Source: Microbacterium sp. (GTDB lineage Bacteria > Actinomycetota > Actinomycetes > Actinomycetales > Microbacteriaceae). From it: a stretch of DNA of 64,000 nucleotides. Positions 9,048 through 18,225 of the stretch are shown piece by piece (the first letter of the stretch is position 1; each line of letters begins with the position of its first letter). The stretch lies in assembly GCF_031179285.1 (NCBI RefSeq), contig NZ_JAPSHY010000007.1, positions 1-64,000 on the forward strand, read 5' to 3'. The notes beneath the pieces were generated by a model, which saw only the letters and a list, made by a program, of their open reading frames with translations, was not told where the DNA came from and searched no databases. The translations under genes and the position numbers were made by a program.

Positions 9048-11518
9048 TTTCGCCGTCGGATCGGTACGCGGCGGCTCGTGATGCCGCCGAGCACCCGGAG
9101 ACCTCTGCGTTCGCCGCCCGTCAGCGGTTCGACCTGGATCCGTTCCAGGTTGCGGGATGCCATGCGCTCGAGCGCGGCCACAGCGTGCTCGTCGCCGCTC
9201 CCACGGGCGCCGGCAAGACGATCGTCGGCGAATTCGCCATCCACCTCGCCATGCAGACTCCGAGCGACAAAGCGTTCTACACGACGCCGATGAAGGCGCT
9301 GTCGAATCAGAAGTTCCGCGAGCTTGTCGACGTCTACGGCGCCGAACACGTCGGGCTCCTCACCGGCGACACCAACATCAACGGGAACGCACGCATCGTC
9401 GTGATGACGACCGAGGTGCTCCGGAACATGATCTACGCGGACTCGCCCGCGCTGCGAGACCTGCGCTACGTCGTCATGGACGAGGTGCACTACCTCGCCG
9501 ACCGCTTCCGGGGCGCCGTCTGGGAAGAGGTCATCATCCACCTGCCCCCGCAGGTACGCCTGGTCTCCCTGAGCGCCACGGTCTCCAATGCCGAGGAGTT
9601 CGGCGATTGGCTCGACACTGTACGAGGCGACACAGAGGTCATCGTCTCGGAGATCCGGCCGGTGCCGCTCGAGCAGCACGTGCTCGTCCGCGACGATCTC
9701 CTTCCGCTGTTCGACGACCGGGCGGGGATCGCGACGGCTCAGGTGAATCAGGAGCTCATGCGCATCCGGTCCTTCACCGGCTCGCACTACGACAACAACA
9801 GACGAGCCCAGTCGTACATCAGCGGGAAGCATGCGGGCAACACCTCGCCGCGGCCTCCGCGCGGCGGCCGACGACCGGTTCGGTCCGCCAACGTCAGACG
9901 AATCGAACGGATGGATCGCCCGGATGTGGTGAAGCTGCTGGAGCGCGCGAACCTGCTGCCGGCGATCTTCTTCATCTTCAGCCGTGTCGGCTGCGACGCC
10001 GCAGTGCAGCAGGTCCGCCGATCCGGCATCCGCCTGACGGATGCCGAGGAGCGCGCGGAGATCCGCGCCATCGTCGAGGAACGCACCCGATCGCTGCAGG
10101 ACGAGGATCTCGGGGTGCTGGGGTACTGGGACTGGCTCGAGAACCTGGAGCGCGGGGTCGCCGCACATCATGCCGGCCTGCTCCCTGCCTTCAAGGAGGT
10201 CGTCGAGGAACTCTTCCAGCGCAAACTCGTCAAGGCCGTCTTCGCGACCGAGACTCTCGCCCTCGGAATCAACATGCCGGCTCGCACCGTGGTGCTCGAG
10301 AAGATGGAGAAGTTCAACGGCGAGGCGCGGGTGGCCATCACATCCGGGGAGTACACGCAGCTCACCGGCCGAGCCGGGCGCCGCGGCATCGACGTCGAAG
10401 GCCACGCGGTCGTGCAATGGACCGAGGGGATGGACCCCCAAGCGGTCGCCGCCCTCGCCTCGCGCCGCACCTATCCGCTCAATTCCAGCTTCCGCCCCAC
10501 CTACAACATGGCCGTGAACCTCATCGACCTGTTCGGGAAGGTCAGGGCGCGGCAGATACTGGAATCCTCGTTCGCGCAGTTCCAGGCGGATCGTTCGGTC
10601 GTGGGGCTCGCGACCCAGGTGAGGGAAGCCGAATCCTCGCTCGCGGGGTACCAGGAGGCGATGGCGTGCGAGCGCGGCGACTTCTTCGAGTACTCCTCGA
10701 TCCGACGGGAACTGAGCGACCTGGAGAAGAAGAACCGGCAGGATTCGCACGCGCCGCGCGCCGCACGAGACAAGCGGGTCAAGCGGATGCAGACGCTGCG
10801 CACGCGGATGCAGCGTCATCCCTGCCATGGTTGCCCGGATCGGGAAGCACATGCTCGTTGGGCCGAACGGTACTGGAAGCTCAAACGTCAGACCGACCGC
10901 ACTCGACGACAGATCGGGACGCGGACCGGAACAGTCGCGCGGGTCTTCGACCGCGTGGTCGAGGTCCTGGAGGCCCTGGAATACGTCACCGGGACCGCGG
11001 AGCACACGACTCTCACCGACGCTGGGCGCACCATGCGCCGCATCTACGGCGAGCGTGACCTGCTGATCGCGGAGTCGCTGCGCCAGGGCCTGTGGAAAGG
11101 GCTCGATGCCCCTTCGCTCGCAGCCATGGCGTGCTGCCTCGTGTACGAGCCGCGTCGGGACGAGGCGAACTCGGGGGAGCGCGGTCTGCCCCGGGGGGCC
11201 TTCCGATCGGCGTACGAGAAGACGACTGCGCTCTGGGCGCAGCTGGACGATCTCGAGCAAGACCATCAGCTCCCCGGAAGCGAACCCCTCGCCGCCGGAC
11301 TCGCCGGAGCCATGTATAGCTGGGCGCGCGGCGGGATGCTCGACCGAGTACTCGTCGAAGCCGACATGGCCGCAGGCGACTTCGTGCGGTGGGCGAAGCA
11401 GACGATCGACCTGCTCGACCAGCTCTCGATCGTGGCTGAGGACGGTGCGCTGGCGCGTACGGCGCGCGTGGCGCTGGACGGCGTGCGCCGCGGCATCGTG
11501 TCGTACTCGTCGATGTGA
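9044..11518 (+). CDS. DEAD/DEAH-box RNA helicase, HelY/Mtr4 (Ski2-like)
   Basis: An 824-residue superfamily 2 helicase. Walker A APTGAGKT is at 52-59; motif II DEVHYLADR, motif III SAT, and motif VI QLTGRAGRRGID follow, then a C-terminal DSHCT-like helical domain. Two CxxC-type cysteines (CHGC) occur in an arginine-rich insertion. Homologues sit directly after tatC in mycobacteria (helY); the role is presumed RNA processing or decay. ATG 9044 overlaps the tatC stop; the frame is open further upstream inside tatC but without a family N-terminus. Confidence 0.9.
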   Translation: MISPSDRYAAARDAAEHPETSAFAARQRFDLDPFQVAGCHALERGHSVLVAAPTGAGKTIVGEFAIHLAMQTPSDKAFYTTPMKALSNQKFRELVDVYGAEHVGLLTGDTNINGNARIVVMTTEVLRNMIYADSPALRDLRYVVMDEVHYLADRFRGAVWEEVIIHLPPQVRLVSLSATVSNAEEFGDWLDTVRGDTEVIVSEIRPVPLEQHVLVRDDLLPLFDDRAGIATAQVNQELMRIRSFTGSHYDNNRRAQSYISGKHAGNTSPRPPRGGRRPVRSANVRRIERMDRPDVVKLLERANLLPAIFFIFSRVGCDAAVQQVRRSGIRLTDAEERAEIRAIVEERTRSLQDEDLGVLGYWDWLENLERGVAAHHAGLLPAFKEVVEELFQRKLVKAVFATETLALGINMPARTVVLEKMEKFNGEARVAITSGEYTQLTGRAGRRGIDVEGHAVVQWTEGMDPQAVAALASRRTYPLNSSFRPTYNMAVNLIDLFGKVRARQILESSFAQFQADRSVVGLATQVREAESSLAGYQEAMACERGDFFEYSSIRRELSDLEKKNRQDSHAPRAARDKRVKRMQTLRTRMQRHPCHGCPDREAHARWAERYWKLKRQTDRTRRQIGTRTGTVARVFDRVVEVLEALEYVTGTAEHTTLTDAGRTMRRIYGERDLLIAESLRQGLWKGLDAPSLAAMACCLVYEPRRDEANSGERGLPRGAFRSAYEKTTALWAQLDDLEQDHQLPGSEPLAAGLAGAMYSWARGGMLDRVLVEADMAAGDFVRWAKQTIDLLDQLSIVAEDGALARTARVALDGVRRGIVSYSSM

Positions 11519-13053
11519 GGACGACGAGGATGTCCGAGAAGCTCATGCGCCCTCCCGCGCTCATGCCGCTGTGGGCCGCGCTGATCGCCGCCGCCGTGGC
11601 AGCGCTCCTCATGGATCTCGCGTATCCCGAGGCGGCGGTCTGGATCCTCGCCTTTCCCGCGACCGCCCTGCTCTTGCTCACGCTCATCGGCCGCCGTGTC
11701 GGCGGGGCGCTGCTGGTGGGCACCGTGTACGGTGTCGTCTTCTTCGCCCTTCTGGTGTCGTGGACCTCCCGCTACCTCGGTCCCGTTCCCTGGGTGGCAC
11801 TGAGTGTGGTGGAGGGTGTTCTCACCGCCGTCGCGATCGTTCCGATCGCGCTGGCGTATCGCTGGATGCCCCGGGCATTCCCCAGCGCCGGAGGGCGCCT
11901 CGTCGCGCTTCCCGTAGTGGTCGCGGCACTGTGGGTCGGACGAGAGCTGTTCGTGGGCTCTTGGCCCTACGGCGGATTCCCCTGGGCCCGGATCGGCATG
12001 AGCCAGGCCCAGAGCCCGCTGGCTCCGGTCACCTCCTGGCTCGGGGTCAGCGGACTGAGCTTCCTCATCGTCCTGATCGTGGCCATGCTGGTCGAGATCG
12101 TGCGGCTCCGTGCCTGGAGCAGGCCTCTTCGCCTGATCGCTCCGGTCGCGCTGATCCTCGTCGCGGTGCTCACGCCGACCTTTCCCACGACGGCGGTCGG
12201 ATCGCTGCGGGTGGGCGCCGTGCAGGGGAACGGTCCGACCGGCTACTTCGATGAGCGCCCGCCGTTCTCGGTCATTCAGGCACAGACCGACGCGACGTCG
12301 TCGCTCATCGGTGAGGACGTCGATCTGGTCGTCTGGCCGGAGGGATCTTTGGACGGCTCGCCGTTCGCCAGCGACGCCATCGCGCGGCGGCTCACGATGC
12401 TGGCGACGCGTCTGGATGCGCCGCTCCTCGTGAACGCCGCGACGGAGCGCGACGGGCGGTACTTCAACTCCTCCGTGCTGTGGACCGGAGACGGCGCGTC
12501 GGGGGAGCAGCACGACAAGCGCCACCCGGTGCCTTTCGGCGAGTACGTGCCCGACCGGCCCTTCTTCAACGCCCTCGCTCCCGACCTCATCGGCTTGCTG
12601 CAACGCGAGTACTCACCGGGGGAGAACCCGCCGGCCATCGACATCGATGCGACGGTCATCGGCCTCGCCATCTGCTTCGACGTGATCTACGACGACGTCA
12701 TCCACGAGAGCATGCACGCCGGATCGGAGCTGCTGGTGTTCCAGACCAACAACGCCGACTTCCGCGGCACGGATGAGAACCTGCAGCAGCTGGCCTTCGC
12801 CCGGATGCGCGCGATCGAGACGGGGCGCTCCGTCGTCAACATCTCCACTGTCGGGACCAGTCAGATCATCCGGCCGGACGGATCCACCGTCTCGTTCCTG
12901 GATGCAGATGAGGCCGGGGCGATGCTCGAGGATGTCGAGCTCCGCTCCGGCCTCACGGCAGGCGTTGTGCTGGGCCCCTGGGTGCAGCAGATCCTGCTCT
13001 GGGGGGGCCTGGGCGCGCTGGTCCTCAGTGGAGTGCGCGCCCGTCGGCGCTAG
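11515..13053 (+). CDS. lnt: Apolipoprotein N-acyltransferase Lnt
   Basis: Membrane enzyme that N-acylates the lipidated cysteine of lipoproteins. The N-terminal half has about six transmembrane helices, and the C-terminal half is a carbon-nitrogen hydrolase domain. The catalytic triad is visible: Glu in VWPEGSLD, Lys in DKRHPVPFGEY and Cys in GLAICFDVIYDD. GTG 11515 overlaps the helicase stop (GTGA); ATG 11530 is an alternative start. Its TAG stop overlaps the rbpA stop tail-to-tail. At least three lipoproteins in this window are potential substrates. Confidence 0.92.
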   Translation: MRTTRMSEKLMRPPALMPLWAALIAAAVAALLMDLAYPEAAVWILAFPATALLLLTLIGRRVGGALLVGTVYGVVFFALLVSWTSRYLGPVPWVALSVVEGVLTAVAIVPIALAYRWMPRAFPSAGGRLVALPVVVAALWVGRELFVGSWPYGGFPWARIGMSQAQSPLAPVTSWLGVSGLSFLIVLIVAMLVEIVRLRAWSRPLRLIAPVALILVAVLTPTFPTTAVGSLRVGAVQGNGPTGYFDERPPFSVIQAQTDATSSLIGEDVDLVVWPEGSLDGSPFASDAIARRLTMLATRLDAPLLVNAATERDGRYFNSSVLWTGDGASGEQHDKRHPVPFGEYVPDRPFFNALAPDLIGLLQREYSPGENPPAIDIDATVIGLAICFDVIYDDVIHESMHAGSELLVFQTNNADFRGTDENLQQLAFARMRAIETGRSVVNISTVGTSQIIRPDGSTVSFLDADEAGAMLEDVELRSGLTAGVVLGPWVQQILLWGGLGALVLSGVRARRR

Positions 13054-13433
13054 GCGCCGATCCTCGCCCTGGTCGGGTCTTCGCCGGCTCCGCGGCGGGC
13101 CCGGATGAAGGCGAGGCGCTCTTCGAGCAACTCCTCGAGTTCGGCGCGCGTCCGGCGCTCCAGCAGCATGTCCCAGTGGGTCCGAGCCTGCTTCTCGTCG
13201 GTCGCCTCGAGCGTGACGGCATGACCGTCGACGTTCAGACGTGCTTCGGCACCACAGGAGCGGCACTCCCACGTCTGAGGGGGCTCTGCGTCGGCCGCAA
13301 ACATGAGATTGGTGACGTGTCCGCACGCGTCACAGGTGTAGGTGGTCTCGCGGCGCTCCATGAAAACGACGCCCTCTTCGCTCTGTAGGCTCTGGGCGCC
13401 GAGTCGGATGCCGCGCAGGCTGCGATCTGCCAT
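13050..13433 (-). CDS. rbpA: RNA polymerase-binding protein RbpA
   Basis: A 127-residue essential-type actinobacterial transcription factor that binds the primary sigma factor and stabilises the open complex. It contains the N-terminal RG-rich start, basic linker, zinc-binding-type core (YTCDACGH ... WECRSCG, about 34-80) and C-terminal sigma-interaction helix. A GAGGACC ribosome binding site precedes ATG 13433, and a TATACC -10-like box lies at 13458-13463 on the minus strand. Its stop overlaps that of lnt by 3 nt. Confidence 0.95.
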   Translation of the reverse strand: MADRSLRGIRLGAQSLQSEEGVVFMERRETTYTCDACGHVTNLMFAADAEPPQTWECRSCGAEARLNVDGHAVTLEATDEKQARTHWDMLLERRTRAELEELLEERLAFIRARRGAGEDPTRARIGA

Positions 13434-13538
13434 TGTGTGGTCCTCTCGTCGCTGTCAGGTATAACGCTCCAGCCTGTGCGCTTCATCCACGTAGGCCGGT
13501 TCCCGCGGGGATTCACAGCGGAATCCCAGCGCACGCGC

Positions 13539-14315
13539 CTATGGGCGGTGAAGCATTCGGACGGCGATGTCGGAACGGTCGGACACGATGCCGTCGACCC
13601 CGAGTTCGACGAGTCGGAACATGTCCGCCGGCTCGTTGACGGTCCACAGGTGCACCTCGGTACCGTGCCGGTGCGCCGTTCGCAGGAGCGCCGGGGTGAG
13701 CACGCGGAGCGCACCGCGGCGCTCCGGGATCTGGAGGGCGTCGATGTCGCGCAGGAGGCGCGCGGGCGAGAGGCGAAGAGACGAAGCGACACGGACTGCC
13801 GCGACCACGCTCGTGCCTGCGGAAGTCGCGGGCCGCATCTCCGCACCGGCGCGCAGCACGGCGGCGACCGCCTTCCTGCGGCGGGTGTCGGAGAAGCTCG
13901 TCACGAGCACGCGATGTGCATGTTCCGCGAGCACGGGACCGAGCGGTTCGATGGCGGCCGCGGTCTTCACATCGATGTTGAACCGGGTGGTCGGGAACGA
14001 ATCGAGCGCCTCGGCGACGGTCAGCAGGCCGCCGTGGTCCGAGAACAGGCGTCTGAGCTCGAGGGTGCTCACCTCACTGACCGGCCGTCGGTCACCGGCC
14101 GTCCGCAGAAGTGTCTCGTCGTGGAACAGGACGACGTCGCCGTCCGCAGTGACCTGACAGTCGGTCTCGATGTACTCGGCACCGGCGGCGTGAGCGGCGG
14201 CGAACGACGCGGCGGTGTTCTCCCAGACGCCCGAGTCCTCACCCTCTGCGGTCACCAGACCGCGATGGGCGAGGACTCGGGGATGCCGCGTCTTGCTGAA
14301 GTAGGGGTGGGTCAC
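13539..14315 (-). CDS. Glycerophosphodiester phosphodiesterase (GDPD) family protein
   Basis: A 258-residue GDPD-domain enzyme that hydrolyses glycerophosphodiesters to sn-glycerol-3-phosphate and an alcohol. Catalytic motifs: LAHRG (about 15-19), ENTAASF, the metal ligands in EYIETDCQ, and FHDETL. No signal peptide is seen, so it is probably cytosolic. The GTG at 14315 overlaps the SPFH gene stop (GTGA), so this is the third gene of the nfeD-SPFH-GDPD operon. The frame extends to 14420 without supporting features. Confidence 0.88.
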   Translation of the reverse strand: MTHPYFSKTRHPRVLAHRGLVTAEGEDSGVWENTAASFAAAHAAGAEYIETDCQVTADGDVVLFHDETLLRTAGDRRPVSEVSTLELRRLFSDHGGLLTVAEALDSFPTTRFNIDVKTAAAIEPLGPVLAEHAHRVLVTSFSDTRRRKAVAAVLRAGAEMRPATSAGTSVVAAVRVASSLRLSPARLLRDIDALQIPERRGALRVLTPALLRTAHRHGTEVHLWTVNEPADMFRLVELGVDGIVSDRSDIAVRMLHRP

Positions 14316-15247
14316 ACGCCAGGGGGAGTGTTCGTGGGCGGTTGCGCCGAACCCGGCCGAGGCGTGAAGGCGGTGCCGATGCCCTTGAGTGCTTCGGTCA
14401 GTTCGCTGGGGATGATCCACAGCTTGTTCGACTGCCCCTCGCTGATCTTCGGCAGCATCTGCAGGTACTGATAGGCGAGGAGCTTGTCATCAGGTGCACC
14501 CTGGTGAATGGCGGTGAACACGTTGTGGATGGCCTCCGCCTCACCCTGAGCGCGCAGGACGGCTGCCTGCTTGTCGCCCTCGGCGCGCAGGATCTCTGCC
14601 TGACGTGCACCTTCGGCTTCCAGGATCGCGGACTGCTTCGTACCCTCTGCGGTCAGGATCGCGGCGCGGCGATCACGCTCTGCGCGCATCTGCTTCTCCA
14701 TCGAGTCCTGGATGGAGATCGGCGGATCGATCGCCTTGAGCTCGACGCGTCCGACGCGAATGCCCCACTTGCCGGTCGCCTCATCGAGCACGACGCGCAG
14801 CTGGCCGTTGATGTTGTCGCGACTGGTGAGAGCCTCTTCGAGGTTGAGGCCACCGACCACGTTGCGCAGGGTCGTGGTGGTCAGCTGCTCGACCGCACCG
14901 AGGTAGTTCGCGATCTCGTAGGTCGCAGCCCGCGCGTCCGTCACCTGGAAGTACACGACCGTGTCGATCGACACGACGAGGTTGTCCTCCGTGATCACCG
15001 GCTGCGGCGGGAAGGAGACGACCTGTTCGCGCATGTCGATCAGGGGTCGGAGTCGGTCGATGAAGGGAACCAGGATGTTCAGACCCGGCATGAGCGTCTT
15101 GTGGTAGCGACCGAGCCGCTCCACCACGCCCGCCGTGGCCTGCGGGATGATGCGGATCGAGCGTGCGACCGTCACCACCACGAAGATGATGACGGCGATC
15201 GCGAGTATCCACCCGATCGCGGTCGGGATGAACGAGGAGTCGTTCAC
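14312..15247 (-). CDS. SPFH/Band 7 (stomatin-like) membrane protein
   Basis: A 311-residue paraslipin-type protein: one N-terminal transmembrane helix (about 10-28), then the SPFH domain (PQATAGVVERLGRYHKTLMP onward, about 35-190), and a long alanine/glutamate-rich coiled coil with repeated AEGxxQAxIL units (about 195-255). Such proteins oligomerise in membrane microdomains and are classically paired with NfeD. The nfeD gene lies 9 nt upstream in the same direction, supporting a functional pair. Confidence 0.93.
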   Translation of the reverse strand: MNDSSFIPTAIGWILAIAVIIFVVVTVARSIRIIPQATAGVVERLGRYHKTLMPGLNILVPFIDRLRPLIDMREQVVSFPPQPVITEDNLVVSIDTVVYFQVTDARAATYEIANYLGAVEQLTTTTLRNVVGGLNLEEALTSRDNINGQLRVVLDEATGKWGIRVGRVELKAIDPPISIQDSMEKQMRAERDRRAAILTAEGTKQSAILEAEGARQAEILRAEGDKQAAVLRAQGEAEAIHNVFTAIHQGAPDDKLLAYQYLQMLPKISEGQSNKLWIIPSELTEALKGIGTAFTPRPGSAQPPTNTPPGV

Positions 15248-15256
15248 GGGGTTCTC

Positions 15257-15730
15257 CTAGTCGTTGACGGGACGGACGATGGCTGTGGCGCCGTTGATGG
15301 CGGTGATCGCGATCGTCGAGCCTCGGGGGATCGGCACGACGGCGGCGGTTCGCGCGGTCCAGGTGTCGCCGTTGCTCAGCTTCACCTGGCCTGAGATCTG
15401 GGTGATGTCGTCGAGGGCGACGCCGCGCAGATCGGTGAGCGCCTCGACATTCGACTTCGTGGGGTCTTCCCCGCGCCGCAGCCGCTTCAGCAGAGGGGGG
15501 CGGAGGAACAGGATGAAGATCGCGGCGGCGGCCGCGGCGACGATCACCTGCACCCACACCGGCACCCCGACGATGTCGGACACGAGCCCGACGGCGCTGC
15601 CGAAGCTCAGCATGAGGAAGGTGAAGTCGAGGGTGAGCATCTCGATGACGAGGAAGACGGCGATCAGCACGATCCAGCCGATCCAGGCCCATTGGTCGAT
15701 GAACTGAACGAATGTCGCGAAGTTGTCCAT
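15257..15730 (-). CDS. NfeD family membrane protein
   Basis: A 157-residue short NfeD. It has two to three transmembrane segments (about 15-35, 40-60, 65-80) and a C-terminal OB-fold domain with the pattern LTDLRGVALDDITQISGQV. Short NfeDs form operons with SPFH proteins, as here. An AGGAGG ribosome binding site (cctcct on the plus strand at about 15734) precedes ATG 15730. The role is thought to be membrane quality control, not known in detail. Confidence 0.9.
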   Translation of the reverse strand: MDNFATFVQFIDQWAWIGWIVLIAVFLVIEMLTLDFTFLMLSFGSAVGLVSDIVGVPVWVQVIVAAAAAAIFILFLRPPLLKRLRRGEDPTKSNVEALTDLRGVALDDITQISGQVKLSNGDTWTARTAAVVPIPRGSTIAITAINGATAIVRPVND

Positions 15731-15801
15731 GCGGCCTCCTTTGCGGTCAACCTATCACGCAGGCTCGACGCGAATGGGTGCTTCACAGCGGGATTGATAG
15801 T

Positions 15802-15832
15802 GTGAGAACGCCGCGTCATCGCGGCGTCTCAC
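15802..15832 (+). promoter_or_regulatory. Stem-loop in the 5' leader of the SDR gene
   Basis: GTGAGA-A-CGCCGCG pairs with CGCGGCGTCTCAC around a TCAT loop: 13 pairs with one bulged A. It lies 19 nt before the GTG and just upstream of the ribosome binding site. It overlaps a weak -10-like TAGTGT at 15798-15803. No T-run follows, so it is not a standard terminator. Confidence 0.55.
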
Positions 15833-15850
15833 GCATCACAAGGAGTCACC

Positions 15851-16615
15851 GTGACCGACGTTCTCCCCGCAGGCTCCCTCGACGGCAAGGTCGCACTCGT
15901 CACCGGCTCGTCCCGGGGCATCGGTGCGGACACGGTGCGCTATCTCGCGCAGGCCGGGGCCGATGTCGTCATCAACTATCGCAACAAGGCGCCGCGCGCC
16001 GAGAAGCTCGCCGGTGAGCTGCGCGACCTCGGCCGTCGGGTCCTGGTCGTCGGGGCCGACCTGACCGATCCCACGTCCGTCGCCGAGATGTTCGATGCGG
16101 TGCGCACCGAGTTCGGGCGCCTCGATGTGCTCGTGCTCAACGCCTCAGGTGGCATGGAGTCGGGAATGGCCGAGGACTACGCACTCAGCCTGAATCGCGA
16201 TGCGCAGCTCAGCGTGCTGAACGCGGCTCGGCCCCTCCTCGAGGACGGCGCACGCGTCGTGTTCGTCACCAGTCACCAGGCTCACTTCATCCGCACTACG
16301 CCGACGATGCCTGAGTACGAACCCGTCGCCCTTTCGAAGCGCGCCGGTGAGGATGCGCTGCGCGAACTGATTCCGGAGCTCGCCGAGAAGGGCATCGGTT
16401 TCACTGTCGTCTCCGGCGACATGATCGAGGGCACGATCACCGCCACGCTGCTGGAACGGGCGAACCCGGGCGCGATCGCCCAGCGACGCGAGTCCGCCGG
16501 CAAGCTCTACAACGTCTCGGAGTTCGCAGCGGAGGTCGCCCGCGGCGCCGTCGACCCGGTACCAGCGGACAACACACGACTCGTCGGGGATGTGAGCGCG
16601 TTCGCCTCGGAGTGA
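15851..16615 (+). CDS. SDR family oxidoreductase lacking the usual catalytic tyrosine
   Basis: A 254-residue short-chain dehydrogenase/reductase fold. The nucleotide site TGSSRGIG (about 19-26) and NASGGM are present. In the usual YxxxK position the protein reads VALSK, so Val replaces the catalytic Tyr (a Tyr occurs 3 residues earlier, in EYEPVALSK). Activity may be altered or absent. The AAGGAG ribosome binding site at 15840-15845 supports GTG 15851. It ends 4 nt before the convergent DUF308 gene. Confidence 0.85.
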   Translation: MTDVLPAGSLDGKVALVTGSSRGIGADTVRYLAQAGADVVINYRNKAPRAEKLAGELRDLGRRVLVVGADLTDPTSVAEMFDAVRTEFGRLDVLVLNASGGMESGMAEDYALSLNRDAQLSVLNAARPLLEDGARVVFVTSHQAHFIRTTPTMPEYEPVALSKRAGEDALRELIPELAEKGIGFTVVSGDMIEGTITATLLERANPGAIAQRRESAGKLYNVSEFAAEVARGAVDPVPADNTRLVGDVSAFASE

Positions 16616-16619
16616 ATCA

Positions 16620-17198
16620 TCACTCGGCGTGAATCGGCGCGCCCGCTCTCCGGCCGAGGGTGATCGCACGAACGATCTGCACGACGCCGAGCGCGATGAG
16701 CGAGGCGGTGAGCATGATCCAGAAGAAGGGCACCGCGGCGAGACCGAGGAAGAGCACGGCGATCCCCGCGACGATGCTGAGCAGCGCGTACAGGAGCGTC
16801 CACACCCTCGACCCGTCGTGTCCGAGAAGCGTGAGAGAGACGATGCCGTCGACGATCCACCCGACGCCGATGAAGATCACGACCACGAGGGCGAGGGCCG
16901 CGGCCGCCGCGGTGAGGTTGGCGAATGCGATGATGCCGCCGACGACGTAGAGCAGGCCGAGGAGGACGTGGCCGATCCGCGCCAACCCCTGGTTCTTGCC
17001 GGTGAAGATGCCGAGACCGACGTAGACGAGGCCGGCGATGATGAGGTACGAGGCGAAGATGCCCGTGATGATGACAGCCGACTTGATCGGCCAGACGAGC
17101 AGGACGATGCCCGCGATGAGGGCCAGCGCCCCCGAGATGGCGAGCGTGATGCGGATCGACTTGAAGACAGAGGCTGATCCGACCGTCGATTCAGACAT
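16620..17198 (-). CDS. HdeD/DUF308 family membrane protein
   Basis: A 192-residue hydrophobic protein with six predicted transmembrane helices (starting about 17, 39, 75, 97, 128 and 155) and short loops, as in the HdeD family. The E. coli namesake is linked to acid resistance, but the function in actinomycetes is unknown. An AAAGGGCC-type ribosome binding site precedes ATG 17198. It is divergent from the AraC-type regulator gene. Confidence 0.85.
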   Translation of the reverse strand: MSESTVGSASVFKSIRITLAISGALALIAGIVLLVWPIKSAVIITGIFASYLIIAGLVYVGLGIFTGKNQGLARIGHVLLGLLYVVGGIIAFANLTAAAAALALVVVIFIGVGWIVDGIVSLTLLGHDGSRVWTLLYALLSIVAGIAVLFLGLAAVPFFWIMLTASLIALGVVQIVRAITLGRRAGAPIHAE

Positions 17199-17332
17199 GG
17201 TGGCCCTTTCTGAGAAGATCCTGTGAGGGATGCCCTCAGCGTAGCGCCGAGGCGCGCGAAGGGGGAGGGCATGCCGATCCGACCCGCTTGAGCATCGTGC
17301 GCTGAAGAGGGACGTCGTGGGAGGATTCTCCC

Positions 17333-17773
17333 GTGAAACCCGTCGACGAAGATCGGCTCCGTGAGCTCGCGACGATGCGCAGGGTGCGCGATCGCATCGA
17401 CAGGGAGTATGCGAACCCGCTCGATGTCGAGGCGCTCGCGAAGGGGGTGCACATGTCAGCAGGACACCTGAGCCGCAAGTTCCGCGAGGCGTACGGGGAG
17501 TCGCCGTACTCGTACCTCATGACGCGCCGCATCGAGCGTGCGATGGCCCTGCTCCGGCGTGGTGACCTGAGCGTGACCGATGTCTGCTTCGAAGTCGGCT
17601 GCTCGTCACTCGGCACGTTCAGCACCCGCTTCACCGAGCTGGTGGGTGTCTCACCCAGCGTGTACCGTGAGCGCGCGGCCAACGTCGACGGGATCCCGAC
17701 GTTCCAGGCCAAGCAGGTCATCCGACCGATCAGGAATCAAGAAGCACCGCGTACCGACGCGCACATACTCTGA
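17333..17773 (+). CDS. AraC family transcriptional regulator (DNA-binding domain only)
   Basis: A 146-residue protein consisting almost wholly of the tandem HTH domain of AraC/XylS regulators (about 15-115): DRIDREYANPLDVEALAKGV, then HLSRKFREAYGESPYSYL and VCFEVGCSSLGTFSTRF. No N-terminal ligand-binding domain is present; it resembles short SoxS/MarA-like members. GGGAGG at 17319-17324 supports GTG 17333. The VOC gene follows after 4 nt, suggesting the regulator is co-transcribed with it and perhaps the UvrA2-like gene. Confidence 0.88.
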   Translation: MKPVDEDRLRELATMRRVRDRIDREYANPLDVEALAKGVHMSAGHLSRKFREAYGESPYSYLMTRRIERAMALLRRGDLSVTDVCFEVGCSSLGTFSTRFTELVGVSPSVYRERAANVDGIPTFQAKQVIRPIRNQEAPRTDAHIL

Positions 17774-17777
17774 GCCG

Positions 17778-18197
17778 ATGGACACCATGAACGTCAGCAT
17801 CCACTACGCCTTCCTTCCCCACACCGACGCCGACGCCGCCCTCGGGTTCTACCGAGACGCCCTCGGTTTCGAGGTGCGAAGCGACGTCGGCTATGACGGC
17901 CTGCGTTGGATCACGGTCGGCCCCGAGGGGCAGCCGGACACATCGATCGTGCTGCATCCGCCGGCGACCGACCCCGGGATCACCGAGGCCGAGCGTCAGA
18001 CCATCCTCGAGCTGATCGCCAAGGGCAGCTACGCCGCGCTCACGCTGGCCAGCGATGACCTCGACGGGCTCTTCGAGCGGCTCGTGGAGAAGGGGGCTGA
18101 TGTCGTGCAGGAGCCGATGGATCAGCCCTATGGTGTTCGTGACTGCGCGTTCCGCGATCCCGCCGGCAACCTGCTCCGCATCAACCAGGCGGCGTGA
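17778..18197 (+). CDS. VOC family protein (glyoxalase/bleomycin-resistance fold)
   Basis: A 139-residue VOC-superfamily protein with two beta-alpha-beta-beta-beta modules: an N-terminal FLPHTDADAALGFYRDALGF and a C-terminal FERLVEKGADVVQEPMDQPY with GVRDCAFRDPAGNLLRINQ. The family contains lyases, dioxygenases and drug-binding resistance proteins; the substrate is not predictable here. It sits between the AraC-type regulator and the UvrA2-like gene (28 nt gap), an arrangement compatible with a small stress or drug-response operon. Confidence 0.87.
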   Translation: MDTMNVSIHYAFLPHTDADAALGFYRDALGFEVRSDVGYDGLRWITVGPEGQPDTSIVLHPPATDPGITEAERQTILELIAKGSYAALTLASDDLDGLFERLVEKGADVVQEPMDQPYGVRDCAFRDPAGNLLRINQAA

Positions 18198-18225
18198 CCG
18201 CTCAGACACGACCCGAAGGATGCCG

